A DNA stretch of 64,000 bases, from NCBI RefSeq assembly GCF_964340395.1, contig NC_135554.1, positions 26,047,592 to 26,111,591 of the forward strand, in the 5' to 3' direction. Below are positions 24,315 to 34,339 of this stretch, piece after piece. Origin of the DNA: Glandiceps talaboti. Taxonomy: Eukaryota; Hemichordata; Enteropneusta; Spengelidae. Made by a program: the position numbers and the translations under genes. The notes under the pieces were generated by a model. That model worked only from the letters and a program-made list of their open reading frames with translations, did not search any database and was not told the DNA's origin. Positions within the stretch are counted from its first letter, which is position 1. Each line of letters opens with the position of its first letter.

Positions 24315-24667
24315 TTAAAGGATCATGGGCTGCAACTTGGAAGTTTTTTCGTCATTTTTGTTCCCAATAAAAGGTTGCTTATATTTTACCCTTCACTGTC
24401 ACTTGTTTAATGACTGGTAGTTACTGACAAAACTCCAATCGTATTAACTGCTGTGATACTGTATTCTCCTACTATATGAATAAAATGATATTATTTAATT
24501 CTTTTTTTATTAGACTACAGTACCACAACAGTTTATACAGTAGGAGTTTTATCAGTGACTGCTGGTCTTATAGACACGAAATTGTGGCTAGTAACATGTA
24601 ATTAAACTTTTAATTGGAAACGAAAATGATGAAAAATACTTACAAGTCAGAGACCATGTCCCTTTAA
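24315..24667. mobile_element. TTAA-flanked palindromic MITE
   Basis: The left side starts TTAAAGGATCATGG and the right side ends CATGTCCCTTTAA. The right half, reverse-complemented, follows the left half along almost its whole length: TCGTCATTTTTGTTCCCAAT against the complement of ATTGGAAACGAAAATGATGA, then ACTGACAAAACTCC and CTGCTGTGATACTGTA against close partners. Arms are about 160 bases each with a small centre near 24490. TTAA is the target duplicated by piggyBac-type transposases, so this is a plausible non-autonomous element of that kind. It has no open frame of its own. Confidence 0.85.
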
Positions 24668-25274
24668 TAATACATTTATGTCTCTATATCTTTGTTTTTT
24701 CTCAATCATCACACAGTCCATATTAGTCTGAACTGACTACCAGATGCTAATTATGGTAGCCCCATGACAAGCATGCATAGGTAGTTGTGCATACAGGACT
24801 AACATTAATTTCAAACCTTCATGAAACATGAATTGCAGTGAAACAACATGTTTTTAAATTCAAATGATTCTTTGTATAATTTTTAATAACTGTCACACAG
24901 TTTCCAAGGCAGCTAGTTTTAAAATTGATTATGATATTGGTTTTTAGACTTCCATTTCAGATAAAATACATGTAAATGTAGAATTATGATTTCCTATCAA
25001 ATTTTGCAATATGTGATTCGTAGTCTGACTATTAACGCCGTAGACTATGCAAACTACTGACATCATTGTATGGATTTTTTTCTGTATATATCAATACAAG
25101 TGTTATCACGACATGATTTAGCACTACACACCAAACACAAACAACTAGTTATTCTACAATGACATCATTTTGGATCATAAATAATTTGAGATCTGTGCCC
25201 AACATTTGATTTTGTTCATAACGAAACACACTAAATTATTAACAAAATGAACACATATTCTTCATTACTGCAGT
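24668..25274. other. AT-rich non-coding stretch
   Basis: Nothing recognised beyond AT-rich unique DNA. Confidence 0.55.
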
Positions 25275-25445
25275 TTAAAGGCCAATAATTCACTTCCCGG
25301 TTTTTGCATTAATGCTATCTTATCAGTGAAAACCGAGGAATTTGATATTAACGTTCTTTCATTCTGAACCAGTTCTTTCGACAAACAACTTCTTTTTTCA
25401 CCTAAATGTTAATCCTAATCTGAAGAGGACTTTTTAACTTTAATG
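25275..25445 (+). repeat. Dispersed repeat, copy A
   Basis: Starts TTAAAGGCCAATAATTCACT and continues CCCGGTTTTTGCA and CTTATCAGTG. The same order of words, with substitutions, begins at 32087 (copy B). Further in, TTCTTTCGACAA and AATCCTAAT also have partners. Similar TTAAAGGCCAA starts occur at about 12503 and 50259. It is probably a short interspersed element or MITE of unknown family. Confidence 0.5.
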
Positions 25446-25633
25446 GCGTCTTTTAAGTAATACGAGATTTCAGATGAATTAAAATATATCCCATGGAACT
25501 TTTACACTTTATTATATGAACAGTACAGTGACTTTTCATCATATGATACAATTCAGTCAATTTTGGAGTCATGCTTTATGCACATAATCTAACCTACAAT
25601 CTGTTACTGTTTACACACAACAGCAAGTAGGTT

Positions 25634-26722
25634 TGCGTTGCTAGAGTGGTGTTGCTACAGAGTGGTGTTGCTACAGAGTGGTGTTGCTACAGAGTGGTGT
25701 TGCTAGAGTGGTGTTGCTACAGAGTGGTGTTGCTACAGAGTGGTGTTGCTATAGAGTGGTGTTGCTACAGAGTGGTGTTGCTAGAGTGGTGTTGCTACAG
25801 AGTGGTGTTGCTACAGAGTGGTGTTGCTATAGAGTGGTGTTGCTATAGAGTGGTGTTGCTATAGAGTGGTGTTGCTACAGAGTGGTGTTGCTACAGAGTG
25901 GTGTTGCTAGAGTGGTGTTGCTATAGAGTGGTGTTGCTAGAGTGGTGTTGCTACAGAGTGGTGTTGCTACAGAGTGGTGTTGCTACAGAGTGGTGTTGCT
26001 ACAGAGTGGCGTTGCTACAGAGTGGCGTTGCTACAGAGTGGTGTTGCTAGAGTGGTGTTGCTATAGAGTGGTGTTGCTATAGAGTGGTGTTGCTAGAGTG
26101 GTGTTGCTATAGAGTGGTGTTGCTACAGAGTGGTGTTGCTATAGAGTGGTGTTGCTATAGAGTGGTGTTGCTATAGAGTGGTGTTGCTAGAGTGGTGTTG
26201 CTACAGAGTGGTGTTGCTATAGAGTGGTGTTGCTATAGAGTGGTGTTGCTATAGAGTGGTGTTGCTATAGAGTGGTGTTGCTACAGAGTGGTGTTGCTAG
26301 AGAGTGGTGTTGCTACAGAGTGGTGTTGCTAGAGTGGTGTTGCTATAGAGTGGTGTTGCTATAGAGTGGTGTTGCTAGAGTGGTGTTGCTACAGAGTGGT
26401 GTTGCTACAGAGTGGTGTTGCTACAGAGTGGTGTTGCTACAGAGTGGTGTTGCTACAGAGTGGTGTTGCTACAGAGTGGTGTTGCTACAGAGTGGTGTTG
26501 CTATAGAGTGGTGTTGCTATAGAGTGGTGTTGCTATAGAGTGGTGTTGCTAGAGTGGTGTTGCTATAGAGTGGTGTTGCTATAGAGTGGTGTTGCTATAG
26601 AGTGGTGTTGCTATAGAGTGGTGTTGCTAGAGTGGTGTTGCTACAGAGTGGTGTTGCTAGAGTGGTGTTGCTATAGAGTGGTGTTGCTACAGAGTGGTGT
26701 TGCTATAGAGTGGTGTTGCTAC
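25634..26722. repeat. 1.1-kb minisatellite of 14- and 16-bp units
   Basis: The core AGAGTGGTGTTGCT (14 bases) alternates with ACAGAGTGGTGTTGCT and ATAGAGTGGTGTTGCT (16 bases). About 69 units follow each other without other sequence. Rare variants are GTGGCGTTGCT (two near 26010-26025) and AGAGAG (near 26295). The three unit types occur in an irregular order with some repeated blocks, as expected from unequal exchange or slippage. Translated, it gives G-V-A-T-E-W-C-C-Y-R-type strings only as an artefact. Confidence 0.97.
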
Positions 26723-27630
26723 GACAAACTGTCATAATCAGCTGTTGTTATGATCTGGAGGGAAAAAGGGGCAATCAAACAATAGCTGGTTAATATTTTA
26801 ATACCTGGAGCTTTGTTCCTTCTGACTGTTGCCAGACTTTTCAACCCTAGATCCTTTCAACCAACATCCCTCTGCAGGACGCAAGTCAAAATCTAGCAGC
26901 ACAAACGATCTAGGCTACAACTTTTCCGTTCCTGAAAGTGCTTTTTTCCCAAGTTATATGCCACTGTGACATTAAGTTTTAGTTCTCTCTCACTGTCACC
27001 AAAATGTACTTCTCTCTTCCTGAGACTTTCTTCTTCCAAGTTACATGTATGGTACTTTTTTTTTCCATGGACTTTCTTTCTTTGTAATGTTACCATAGCA
27101 CTGATTTTGTGACTGTCTCAGTAGGCCAAGTATATCTGAATTCCTTGGGCTTTTCCTCAAATTCAAATTCAAATATGGTGGGAAAGGTAGAGGATTTTAC
27201 CACATTTTAATCTTGTTTACCAGGAGGTATTTTTGTGCTGAGAATTTCTCAAACAAAGCAATCTTTCTTTTTATTCAGACTAATACACATATAAACATAA
27301 CCACACTTTCTACAGAAAATATTCAGGGTTGGAACTACATGTACATGACAGGGCTATGTTGCATGCTCATATCACGTTCCTGTGGAACTGTCAATGTCAA
27401 GGCTTCCCCAGTCAGTCCACAGGCTATTCAGGAGTCACCCACGCCTGGCAAACATAGGGCCATGTGAGTAATCATCTCTGACTATTCAAGTCATTACTCC
27501 AGAAGTGCCCATCAAATTCACACACATCATGTAAGACATGGCTAAGTGATACAACCTACACATTGACTCTGTAGAATGTTCACCCTAGGTTTGGCTTGAT
27601 CACAGAAAAAAACCCTGTCTCCAGTGGAAC
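26723..27630. other. Non-coding stretch, nothing recognised
   Basis: Unique DNA between two minisatellites. An 84-codon frame at 27213-27467 has no motif. No splice-supported exon. Confidence 0.5.
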
Positions 27631-27632
27631 TT

Positions 27633-27678
27633 GAACTTGAACCAATCCTGAGCTCTCATCACTATACTACAAGGAGCC
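27633..27678 (-). repeat. tRNA-like head, possible SINE remnant
   Basis: On the minus strand the order is GGCTCC, TAGTATAGTGATGAG (like a pol III A box, 27655-27669) and GGTTCAAGTTC (like a B box, 27633-27643). The two boxes are closer than in a true tRNA, and no cloverleaf can be completed. It is best read as a degenerate tRNA-derived SINE head and not a working tRNA gene. The adjoining array repeats its first part. Confidence 0.35.
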
Positions 27679-28246
27679 GAGTGTTACATATACCAGGGTT
27701 CTTTAAAACCTCAACAAATACACCTCACTTGAGGTCTGTAAAACTATACCACAGGGAGCCGAGTATTACATATACATATACCAGGGTTCTTTAAAACCTC
27801 AACAAATACACCTCACTTGAGGTCTGTAAAACTATACCACAGGGAGCAGATTGTTACATATACCACGGTTCTTTGAAACCTCAGCAAATACACCTCACTT
27901 GAGGTCTGTAAAACTATACCACAGGGAGCCGAGTATTACATATACATATACCAGGGTTCTTTGAAACCTCAGCAAATACACCTCACTTGAGGTCTGTAAA
28001 ACTATACCACAGGGAGCCGAGTATTACATATACATATACCAGGGTTCTTTGAAACCTCAACAAATACACCTCACTTGAGGTCTGTAAAACTATACCACAG
28101 GGAGCAGATTGTTACATATACCACGGTTCTTTGAAACCTCAGCAAATACACCTCACTTGAGGTCTGTAAAACTATACCACAGGGAGCCGAGTGTTACATA
28201 TACCAGGGTTTGTTAAAACCTCAACAAATACACCTCACTTCAGGTC
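27660..28246. repeat. 82/88-bp minisatellite, 7 copies
   Basis: The landmark (A/G)AAACCTCA(A/G)CAAATACACC lies at about 27705, 27793, 27875, 27963, 28051, 28133 and 28215. Spacing is therefore 88 or 82 bases, and the difference is one extra CATATA in TACATATACATATACC. Each unit also holds CACCTCACTTGAGGTCTG and ACCACAGGGAGCCGAG. Copies are highly alike, pointing to recent homogenisation. The left-most unit merges with the tRNA-like head. Confidence 0.93.
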
Positions 28247-28420
28247 TGTTCCACAACCAATGTTCACACTTCTTTTGTTACTGCCACGGCCAAAAAAGGT
28301 TTCTGTCAATCTTGCATTATTTTTATTTTATTTTTATTTTTTCTTGTTTAGTTTAATAATGTCAGTCATATTTCCCACTTGATAAGTTGTTTCAGAAGCT
28401 TGAAATGATTCAAAACTCTG

Positions 28421-28663
28421 ATCCATCCATCCATCCATCCATGCATCCATCCATGCAGCCATCCATCCATCCATGCATTCATCCATCCATGCATTCATCC
28501 ATCCATCCATCCATCCATCCATCCATCCATCCATCCATCCATCCATCCATCCATCCATCCATCCATCCATCCATCCATCCATTCATCCATCCATCCATCC
28601 CTGCATTCATCCATCCAGCCATCCAGCCATCCAGCCATCCATCCATTCACCCACCCACCCACT
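28421..28663. repeat. CATC (TCCA) tetranucleotide microsatellite
   Basis: An almost continuous (TCCA)n array with occasional TGCA, AGCC and TTCA variants, ending in CCCACCCACCCACT. Open frames of S-I-H-P or W-M-D-G on the two strands are artefacts of the repeat. Confidence 0.97.
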
Positions 28664-29107
28664 CAAACACGACAAACATGTACATACATACATATTAACA
28701 ACTTAGATATTAAATAATTACACCTATACCGAAACTTGAAAACAACTTTGCCTTATACAAAGATCATTTTCTATTCCCATGACAACTAATCAACAGATGA
28801 AATGCATGCATGCAAACACATCTTTTAAAATTATCCGTTTTCATTTTATTTACACACATATGATAACACTTTTAAATATCTACAGGACATACTAGAAGAC
28901 TGAAACTTTGAAAATCAAAGAAACTTTATAAACACAGCCGTTACTAAAACAACCTGTAGCTATGAACAGACAAGACTTGTTAATTACCCATACATGTAAT
29001 AATCCTGTGGATGACTCACAATAGAAAAGGGGTTCGGAAAACAGCAGTAATAGAAATGACAATACAAGCAAGTAGTAGTATACACTGGGAACTCTGTTCT
29101 TTATATG

Positions 29108-29205
29108 CACACGTGCTCCAACTTGTAACTGAAACTTACATCACACAAGAATGCACGCGCACTCCAACTTGTAACTGAACCTTACATCACACAAGAAATT
29201 TTGAT
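29108..29205. repeat. 46-bp direct duplication
   Basis: CTCCAACTTGTAACTGAA followed by CTTACATCACACAAGAA occurs from 29116 and again from 29162, nearly identical. A CACGTG-like word precedes the first copy. Confidence 0.85.
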
Positions 29206-30173
29206 TTGATCGTCTGCCTTATCGTCGGGCTGCATGCTGATTGGTTGATTATGTATGACGTATGACTATATAATGAGTTCATCAGAAATGGCAACAATGT
29301 TAACAACAACAACGTATAACACAAAATATGAATCAATAAATGTAATTCACAACAAATCCGTCCAGAGGATCTATTTCAATGCATCTTCCCGATAGCAAAA
29401 CTAACACAACCTCATCTACACTACTTGTAATTACTCTATCAGAACAGTGAAACTTTTTTATTTAATGTAAACTAAACTTGACAGTCTTGCTTTCAAACTA
29501 ATCTTAGAAGTTTCTTCATCATGTCATCCCCACGAGACATGATTTATACTGCAGTGGAGACACTCATGGAAAATGCATGGCTAGAGTACTATTAACATGT
29601 TTCTATGGAAACTTATATATAGATGAAGAGTGGAGTCGAACATCAACACATCAATAGTTACTACTCATGAACTCTAGGTTCATATTTGCAAAAGAAAATA
29701 GTTACTCACAATGTCAAATTTTGGGATTAGCGACCAAAGAATTTTTGACTCTGAATAAAATTTTAATTTGGCAAGTTATTTTTGTAAATGTTGGTCCAAA
29801 TGTTGAAAAATAAAGCCAATATCAGTGAAATCAAAAATCCTAAAACGACAAAGCTAGGTGTCCCTCTATATGCATGTGTTATTTATTGTCTTTTTATGAT
29901 CACAGACAGAATGCTTCTAAAACACTGACAACTCAGTAAATATAAATTGCGAGACTTGATAAAGATTTTGTTTGTTCATTACAAATTTTCAATAACATAC
30001 TGCCAAAACTATCATCTGATTATAACTTGACAGCACCACTGGTGTTCTCAGATGAAGATATCATCAATGATGGATTGTGTAATTTCCTCTATCCGGAAAA
30101 TCAGTGGAGCTGCTCCTCTATGTCAGATTCCTGACACAAGATATCCAGGATGCATCATTCTCCTATGTGTTGT

Positions 30174-30187
30174 GTTGCCATGACAAC
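30174..30187. promoter_or_regulatory. RFX X-box-like palindrome
   Basis: GTTGCCATGACAAC differs by one base from the ideal RFX site GTTGCCATGGCAAC. RFX factors control ciliary and other genes in animals. No gene lies nearby in the window, so function is unknown. Confidence 0.3.
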
Positions 30188-30619
30188 AAAATGGCAGCAC
30201 AGAACAAAGAATATACAAAACCCTATCAGATTTGTAGTACATTTCTGTGTGATTAATTTTTTCACTCTCTTTTCCCTCATACATCACAAAGAATATCCAA
30301 CATTTTGTGGAAACCAAAAAATATGTTCTTTGTAATGCGTTATATATAAACAGAGACATTATTTCTGTAAGATTTAGCAACAGGTGATGGTTGCTATTAG
30401 TTACTATGAATGATACATGAAGCTTGAAATTACAAAGTAACTAACTAGAATTTGCAATAGCCTTACTTTTGCTAACTAATCCGAATGCCTGTTTCCAGTC
30501 TCAAATTCTGCACATATTGTTTTCAAGCACATTCATATGCGCTTTTAGAATTTTTACAATCCATTAAATTTTAATCAAACTTTGTGAAACTTGTCAAATT
30601 TTCATACTGTTTTTGTACT

Positions 30620-30990
30620 CAAAGTGATTCGCTATGTGAACCTTGGTAAACACTTACAAAGTCACATGTGATTGGCTATGTGAACCTTGGTAAACACTTC
30701 CAAAGTCACATGTGATTGGCTATGTGAACCTTGGTAAACACTTCCAAAGTCACATGTGATTGGCTATGTGAACTATGGTAAACACTTCCAAAGTCACATG
30801 TGATTGGCTATGTGAACCTTGGTAAACACTTCCAAAGTCACATGTGATGGGCTATGTGAACCTTGGTAAACACTTCCAAAGTCACATGTGATTGGCTATG
30901 TGAACCTTGGTAAACACTTCCAAAGTCACATGTGATTGGCTATGTGAACTATATCGTCTATGGTAAATGCTTACAAAGTCGCATGTGATA
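30620..30990. repeat. 44-bp minisatellite, about 8 copies
   Basis: The unit starts CAAAGTCACATGTGATTGGC and ends TTGGTAAACACTT(C/A). Copies begin at 30657, 30701, 30745, 30789, 30833, 30877 and 30921. The first and last copies are diverged, and one near 30950 carries an insertion. Each unit includes CACATGTG, a palindromic E-box. No frame is open through it. Confidence 0.95.
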
Positions 30991-31383
30991 GTCAGAATGG
31001 TTCTTCACAAAAAGTAACACTTTTTGAGCATCATAGCAAGGAAGGCTGAAAGGTTGACATGTCCATAAACTGACAGGTGTCTCCAAGTCACCTAGCAGAC
31101 TTTCTAGTTGAACTCTTTGCCACAATAGCATATTGTAATATCACCTAGTGACCTACACACAGTTTTAATACTACTACCATATCAAAAAACAAAGAAAAAT
31201 TAATAACATGAACTCACAAAGGAGAAGTGAATATAATTGTTACAGATGACTTGGTTGACATCATCATCACGACTTTACCAAGAAACAAACTATGCAAGGA
31301 TCTACATCTACTCTACTACTGACAACGCTCTTGCAATATTTCCAATTATTTACTTTGTCTATATTATGAACATGTATATGGAT

Positions 31384-31384
<1 letters not shown>

Positions 31385-31442
<58 letters not shown>

Positions 31443-31463
31443 CAGACAGACAGACAGACAGAC

Positions 31464-31506
<43 letters not shown>

Positions 31507-31622
31507 TGCTGCATACATGCATACACATGTACAAACACTCGCTTGTTCACTCACTCACCTACCCACTCACTCACTCACTCACTCACTCACTCACTCAAAA
31601 CTAACTCACTCACTCACTCACA
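31385..31622. repeat. GACA and CACT microsatellites
   Basis: (GACA)n with two CACAGA interruptions runs from 31385 to about 31506. After 40 unrelated bases (CACT)n follows from 31548 to 31622 with one interruption. The D-R-Q-T and S-V-C-L frames are artefacts. Confidence 0.97.
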
Positions 31623-31726
31623 AGTTAGGAATGTGACAAGACATTATGACAAGATACTGTTACTTAAGATCCTATCATTAATATCTGAGTTATAGGTAAT
31701 ACAATTAATTTCAACAAACCAAAGGA

Positions 31727-31800
31727 GATCAGTACAATTCAATTCAAGACATTTATTTATCCCAAATGAGTAATTCATGTTTAAAAATATTACACACAAG
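31727..31800 (-). mobile_element. Possible 3' end of a retroelement
   Basis: On the minus strand the sequence reads GGATAAATAAATGTCTTGAA followed by TTGAATTG. An AATAAA signal followed directly by a short (ATTGA)n repeat is how many non-LTR retroelements and their SINEs end. No coding part is left, so the assignment is weak. Confidence 0.3.
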
Positions 31801-32086
31801 ATAATTTCAAATTGTTTGTTTCCACTGAGTAAGTATTTAAGTACTTATGTATTTCACTGCAATCATTTACTTCATCACATACACACCATAGTCATCATGA
31901 AATCCAAGTTGTCCAAAATTTCATGAACCTTGAGTTGTAAGGGAATGGAGGCATAAATCTGAATGATTGGGGTATATTTTCCCTGATACAGACATATCAG
32001 CTTTAATATTCTAAGCAGTCTTAGTTGTGATAGCTTACGTACAACCAGTAATGTAACTGTACTCATCATTCTGCTATTAAAGGCCC

Positions 32087-32235
32087 ATGATTGAGTTCCA
32101 GGTTTTCAGCACTGTCTTATAAGTGGAGCGATAAGGATAAGATAGATTCATTCTTTTGTTCAAGACGACTTTTTCTGTAGCTCTACCAGACTTTTTTTCT
32201 TTCCTACATCTCAATCCTAATTCAACGTATTGGTA
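32087..32235 (+). repeat. Dispersed repeat, copy B
   Basis: Starts TTAAAGGCCCATGATTGAGT and continues CCAGGTTTTCAGCA and CTTATAAGTG, the same order as copy A at 25275. Near its end CTCAATCCTAATTCAACG matches copy A's TTAATCCTAATCTGAAG. The copies are diverged by about a quarter by eye. Confidence 0.5.
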
Positions 32236-32305
32236 TACCAACATGTAGGTAAACACTGCTATATACATGTGCAATACATATAAATATAACAACAAATAGG
32301 TTCCA

Positions 32306-32461
32306 CTGGGAAAATTTTGATTCTTGGTGATTTTAATGCATTAACTAATATATTCATTCTGGTTACAAAGCCATTTATTGTCCAGTGTGGTGAAGTAGCT
32401 GACATTCTATCCAATACTGATAGTGTGTATGTAGATCTATAGAGAAGTATTGCTACTAGCT
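32306..32461 (+). pseudogene. Endonuclease-like retrotransposon fragment
   Basis: The frame from 32308 reads GKILILGDFNALTN, containing L-G-D-F-N-A, a hallmark of the apurinic-type endonuclease domain of non-LTR retrotransposons (the D and N lie in the active site). The frame continues through PFIVQC and ADILSNTD until a stop near 32440. No other endonuclease motif is seen, so this is at most a short relic. The part after the motif forms the left arm of the inverted repeat described next. Confidence 0.4.
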
Positions 32462-32634
32462 TAAATCACATGGATCATAGTAGGCTTACACACACATACA
32501 TACATACATACATACATACATACATACATACATACATACATACATACATACATACATACATACATACATACATGTACATACATACATACATACATACATA
32601 CATACATACATACATACATACATACATACATACA

Positions 32635-32666
<32 letters not shown>

Positions 32667-33294
32667 CATATACATACATACATACATACATACATACATA
32701 CATACATACACCCATACATACATACATACATACATACATACATACATACATACATACATTCATCCATCCATCCATCCATCCATACATGCATACATCCATC
32801 CATCCATCCATCCATCCATACATGCATGTGCATGCATCCTCACAGGGAATGCACAGTACAAACATTATATACTGTACCTTGTCTTTCTCATCATCTACAT
32901 GTACAAAGCAAGACAACCCATTTCTTCTTTTTTGATTTCATTCTTCAAAATTTCATCAAGTTAAATTATTAAACCAAGAAAGCCTACACATGTGTATACA
33001 ACCTGTCACCTACACATCACTTGATCAATCAACTGTCTATACCTATGTATACAGCCTGTCCAAAGTCAAGCCAAGCCATCAACAATGTCCAGTATTCATC
33101 AATATACATTATCACCTTTGGAGGTGAGTCATTCAGGACTTAACATGCAAGCCGACTATGAGCCGTGTGATTTAAACTAATAGCAATATATCTCTATAGA
33201 TATCCATAATATCAGTATTGGATAGAATGTCAGCTGCTTTATCACACTGGACAATAAATGGTTTTGCACCCAGAATGAATATACTAGGTTAATG
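32339..33294. repeat. Large inverted repeat around a microsatellite
   Basis: Left arm 32339-32487 and right arm 33149-33294 are reverse complements at roughly 80% or more by eye. Shared blocks include CATTTATTGTCCAGTGTG, CTGACATTCTATCCAATACT and TTTAAATCACA. The 660-base space between them holds the CATA/CATC array plus about 320 bases of unique DNA. Read in the same direction, both arms give similar peptides (PFIVQC, ADILSNTD, SLNH, HSRL), so both may derive from the same coding segment of a transposable element inserted in opposite directions. Confidence 0.75.
32493..32826. repeat. CATA and CATC tetranucleotide array
   Basis: Nearly pure (CATA)n from about 32495 to 32759 with a few CATGTA and CATATA interruptions, then (CATC)n with two CATACATG breaks up to about 32826. 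Long open frames on both strands (Y-I-H-T and M-Y-V-C strings) are artefacts. Confidence 0.98.
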
Positions 33295-33483
33295 TGTCAG
33301 CCTATGTACCTGTCTATATGTACAATGTAGTCACATTTTGTCAGCCATAGTCGATTTTCCGGATTCCAAGATGCATTTGCTTGAGATGATGTTGCGTGTT
33401 ACATTTAGTCTTGTTTTGTCTATATTACGTTTGAAATAACATTTTCATCAGGAAATTATGGAAACACATGTTGACATCTTTGG

Positions 33484-33600
33484 TTATTATTATTATTATT
33501 TTTTATTTTATTATTATTTTATTTTTGTAAGAAAACGCGCTACACATGCGTCTCAGCGCGTTGTACAGACTGAAGTTTAAAAATTGCAATAAAGTAAAGA
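33484..33600 (-). mobile_element. 3' end of an L2/CR1-like LINE or its SINE
   Basis: Read on the minus strand: CAACGCGCTGAGACGCATG, GTAGCGCG, then AT-rich sequence ending in repeated AATAATAATAA. A terminal stem with GCGCT-type arms followed by ATAAA and (ATT)n or (AAT)n is the usual 3' end of L2-clade elements. The upstream part on the minus strand (33600-33810) is CA-rich and not recognisable. Confidence 0.45.
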
Positions 33601-33919
33601 AAATAACAGCACACAAAAAGGGACTAAATGTAAAACTTATGAGTGATTGTATAGAACCCCTTGCACACAAACGCATACAAACATGTCCACATACATGTGC
33701 ACATACAAACATCATACAATGTACACATCCAAAAAAATTCAAAGTTGAAACGAAGTCATACAGTGTAAAATATTTGTAATAAACAGGGTAACAAAATGAA
33801 TAATAATTATACATTTCTGAAAACTTTACTCAACAAATATCATTTGTTATAACAGTCACGTTTTGTTGTTGCTTTGTTTTTTGAGTTCCATTTGTGTGAG
33901 TCAGTTGACAGGAACTTAG

Positions 33920-34335
33920 TGTGTTTCTACATGAATAATGTGACCAATATCTTAGCTAACCCATCAATGGTATAAACCTATGTGTTTGTACATGAATAAC
34001 ATGACCAATATCTTAGCTAACCCATCAATGGTATAAACCTATGTGTTTGTACATGAATAATGTGACCAATATCTTAGCTAACCCATCAATGGTATAAACC
34101 TATGTGTTTATACATGAATAATGTGACCAATATCTTAGCTAACCCATCAATGGTATAAACCTATGTGTTTGTACATGAATAATGTGACCAATATCTTAGC
34201 TAACCCATCAATGGTATAAACCTATGTGTTTGTACATGAATAACGTGACCAATATCTTAGCTAACCCATCAATGGTATAAACCTATGTGTTTGTACATGA
34301 ATAACATGACCAATATCTTAGTTAACCCATCAATA
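33920..34335. repeat. 61-bp minisatellite, 7 copies
   Basis: The unit begins TGTGTTTGTACATGAATAA and continues GTGACCAATATCTTAGCTAA, then CCCATCAATGGTATAAACCTA. Copies start at 33920, 33981, 34042, 34103, 34164, 34225 and 34286. Most differ by only one or two bases, so expansion is recent. The last copy stops at CCCATCAAT. Confidence 0.96.
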
Positions 34336-34339
34336 TATG

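Larger units (their letters stand above)
28664..30619. other. Non-coding stretch with one short duplication
   Basis: No exon is supported. The duplication at 29108-29205 and the X-box-like motif at 30174 are listed separately. The rest is AT-rich unique DNA. Confidence 0.5.

Noticed and set aside
32461-32964. Long open frames of Y-I-H-T and M-Y-V-C strings
   Set aside because: Direct translation of the CATA microsatellite on both strands.
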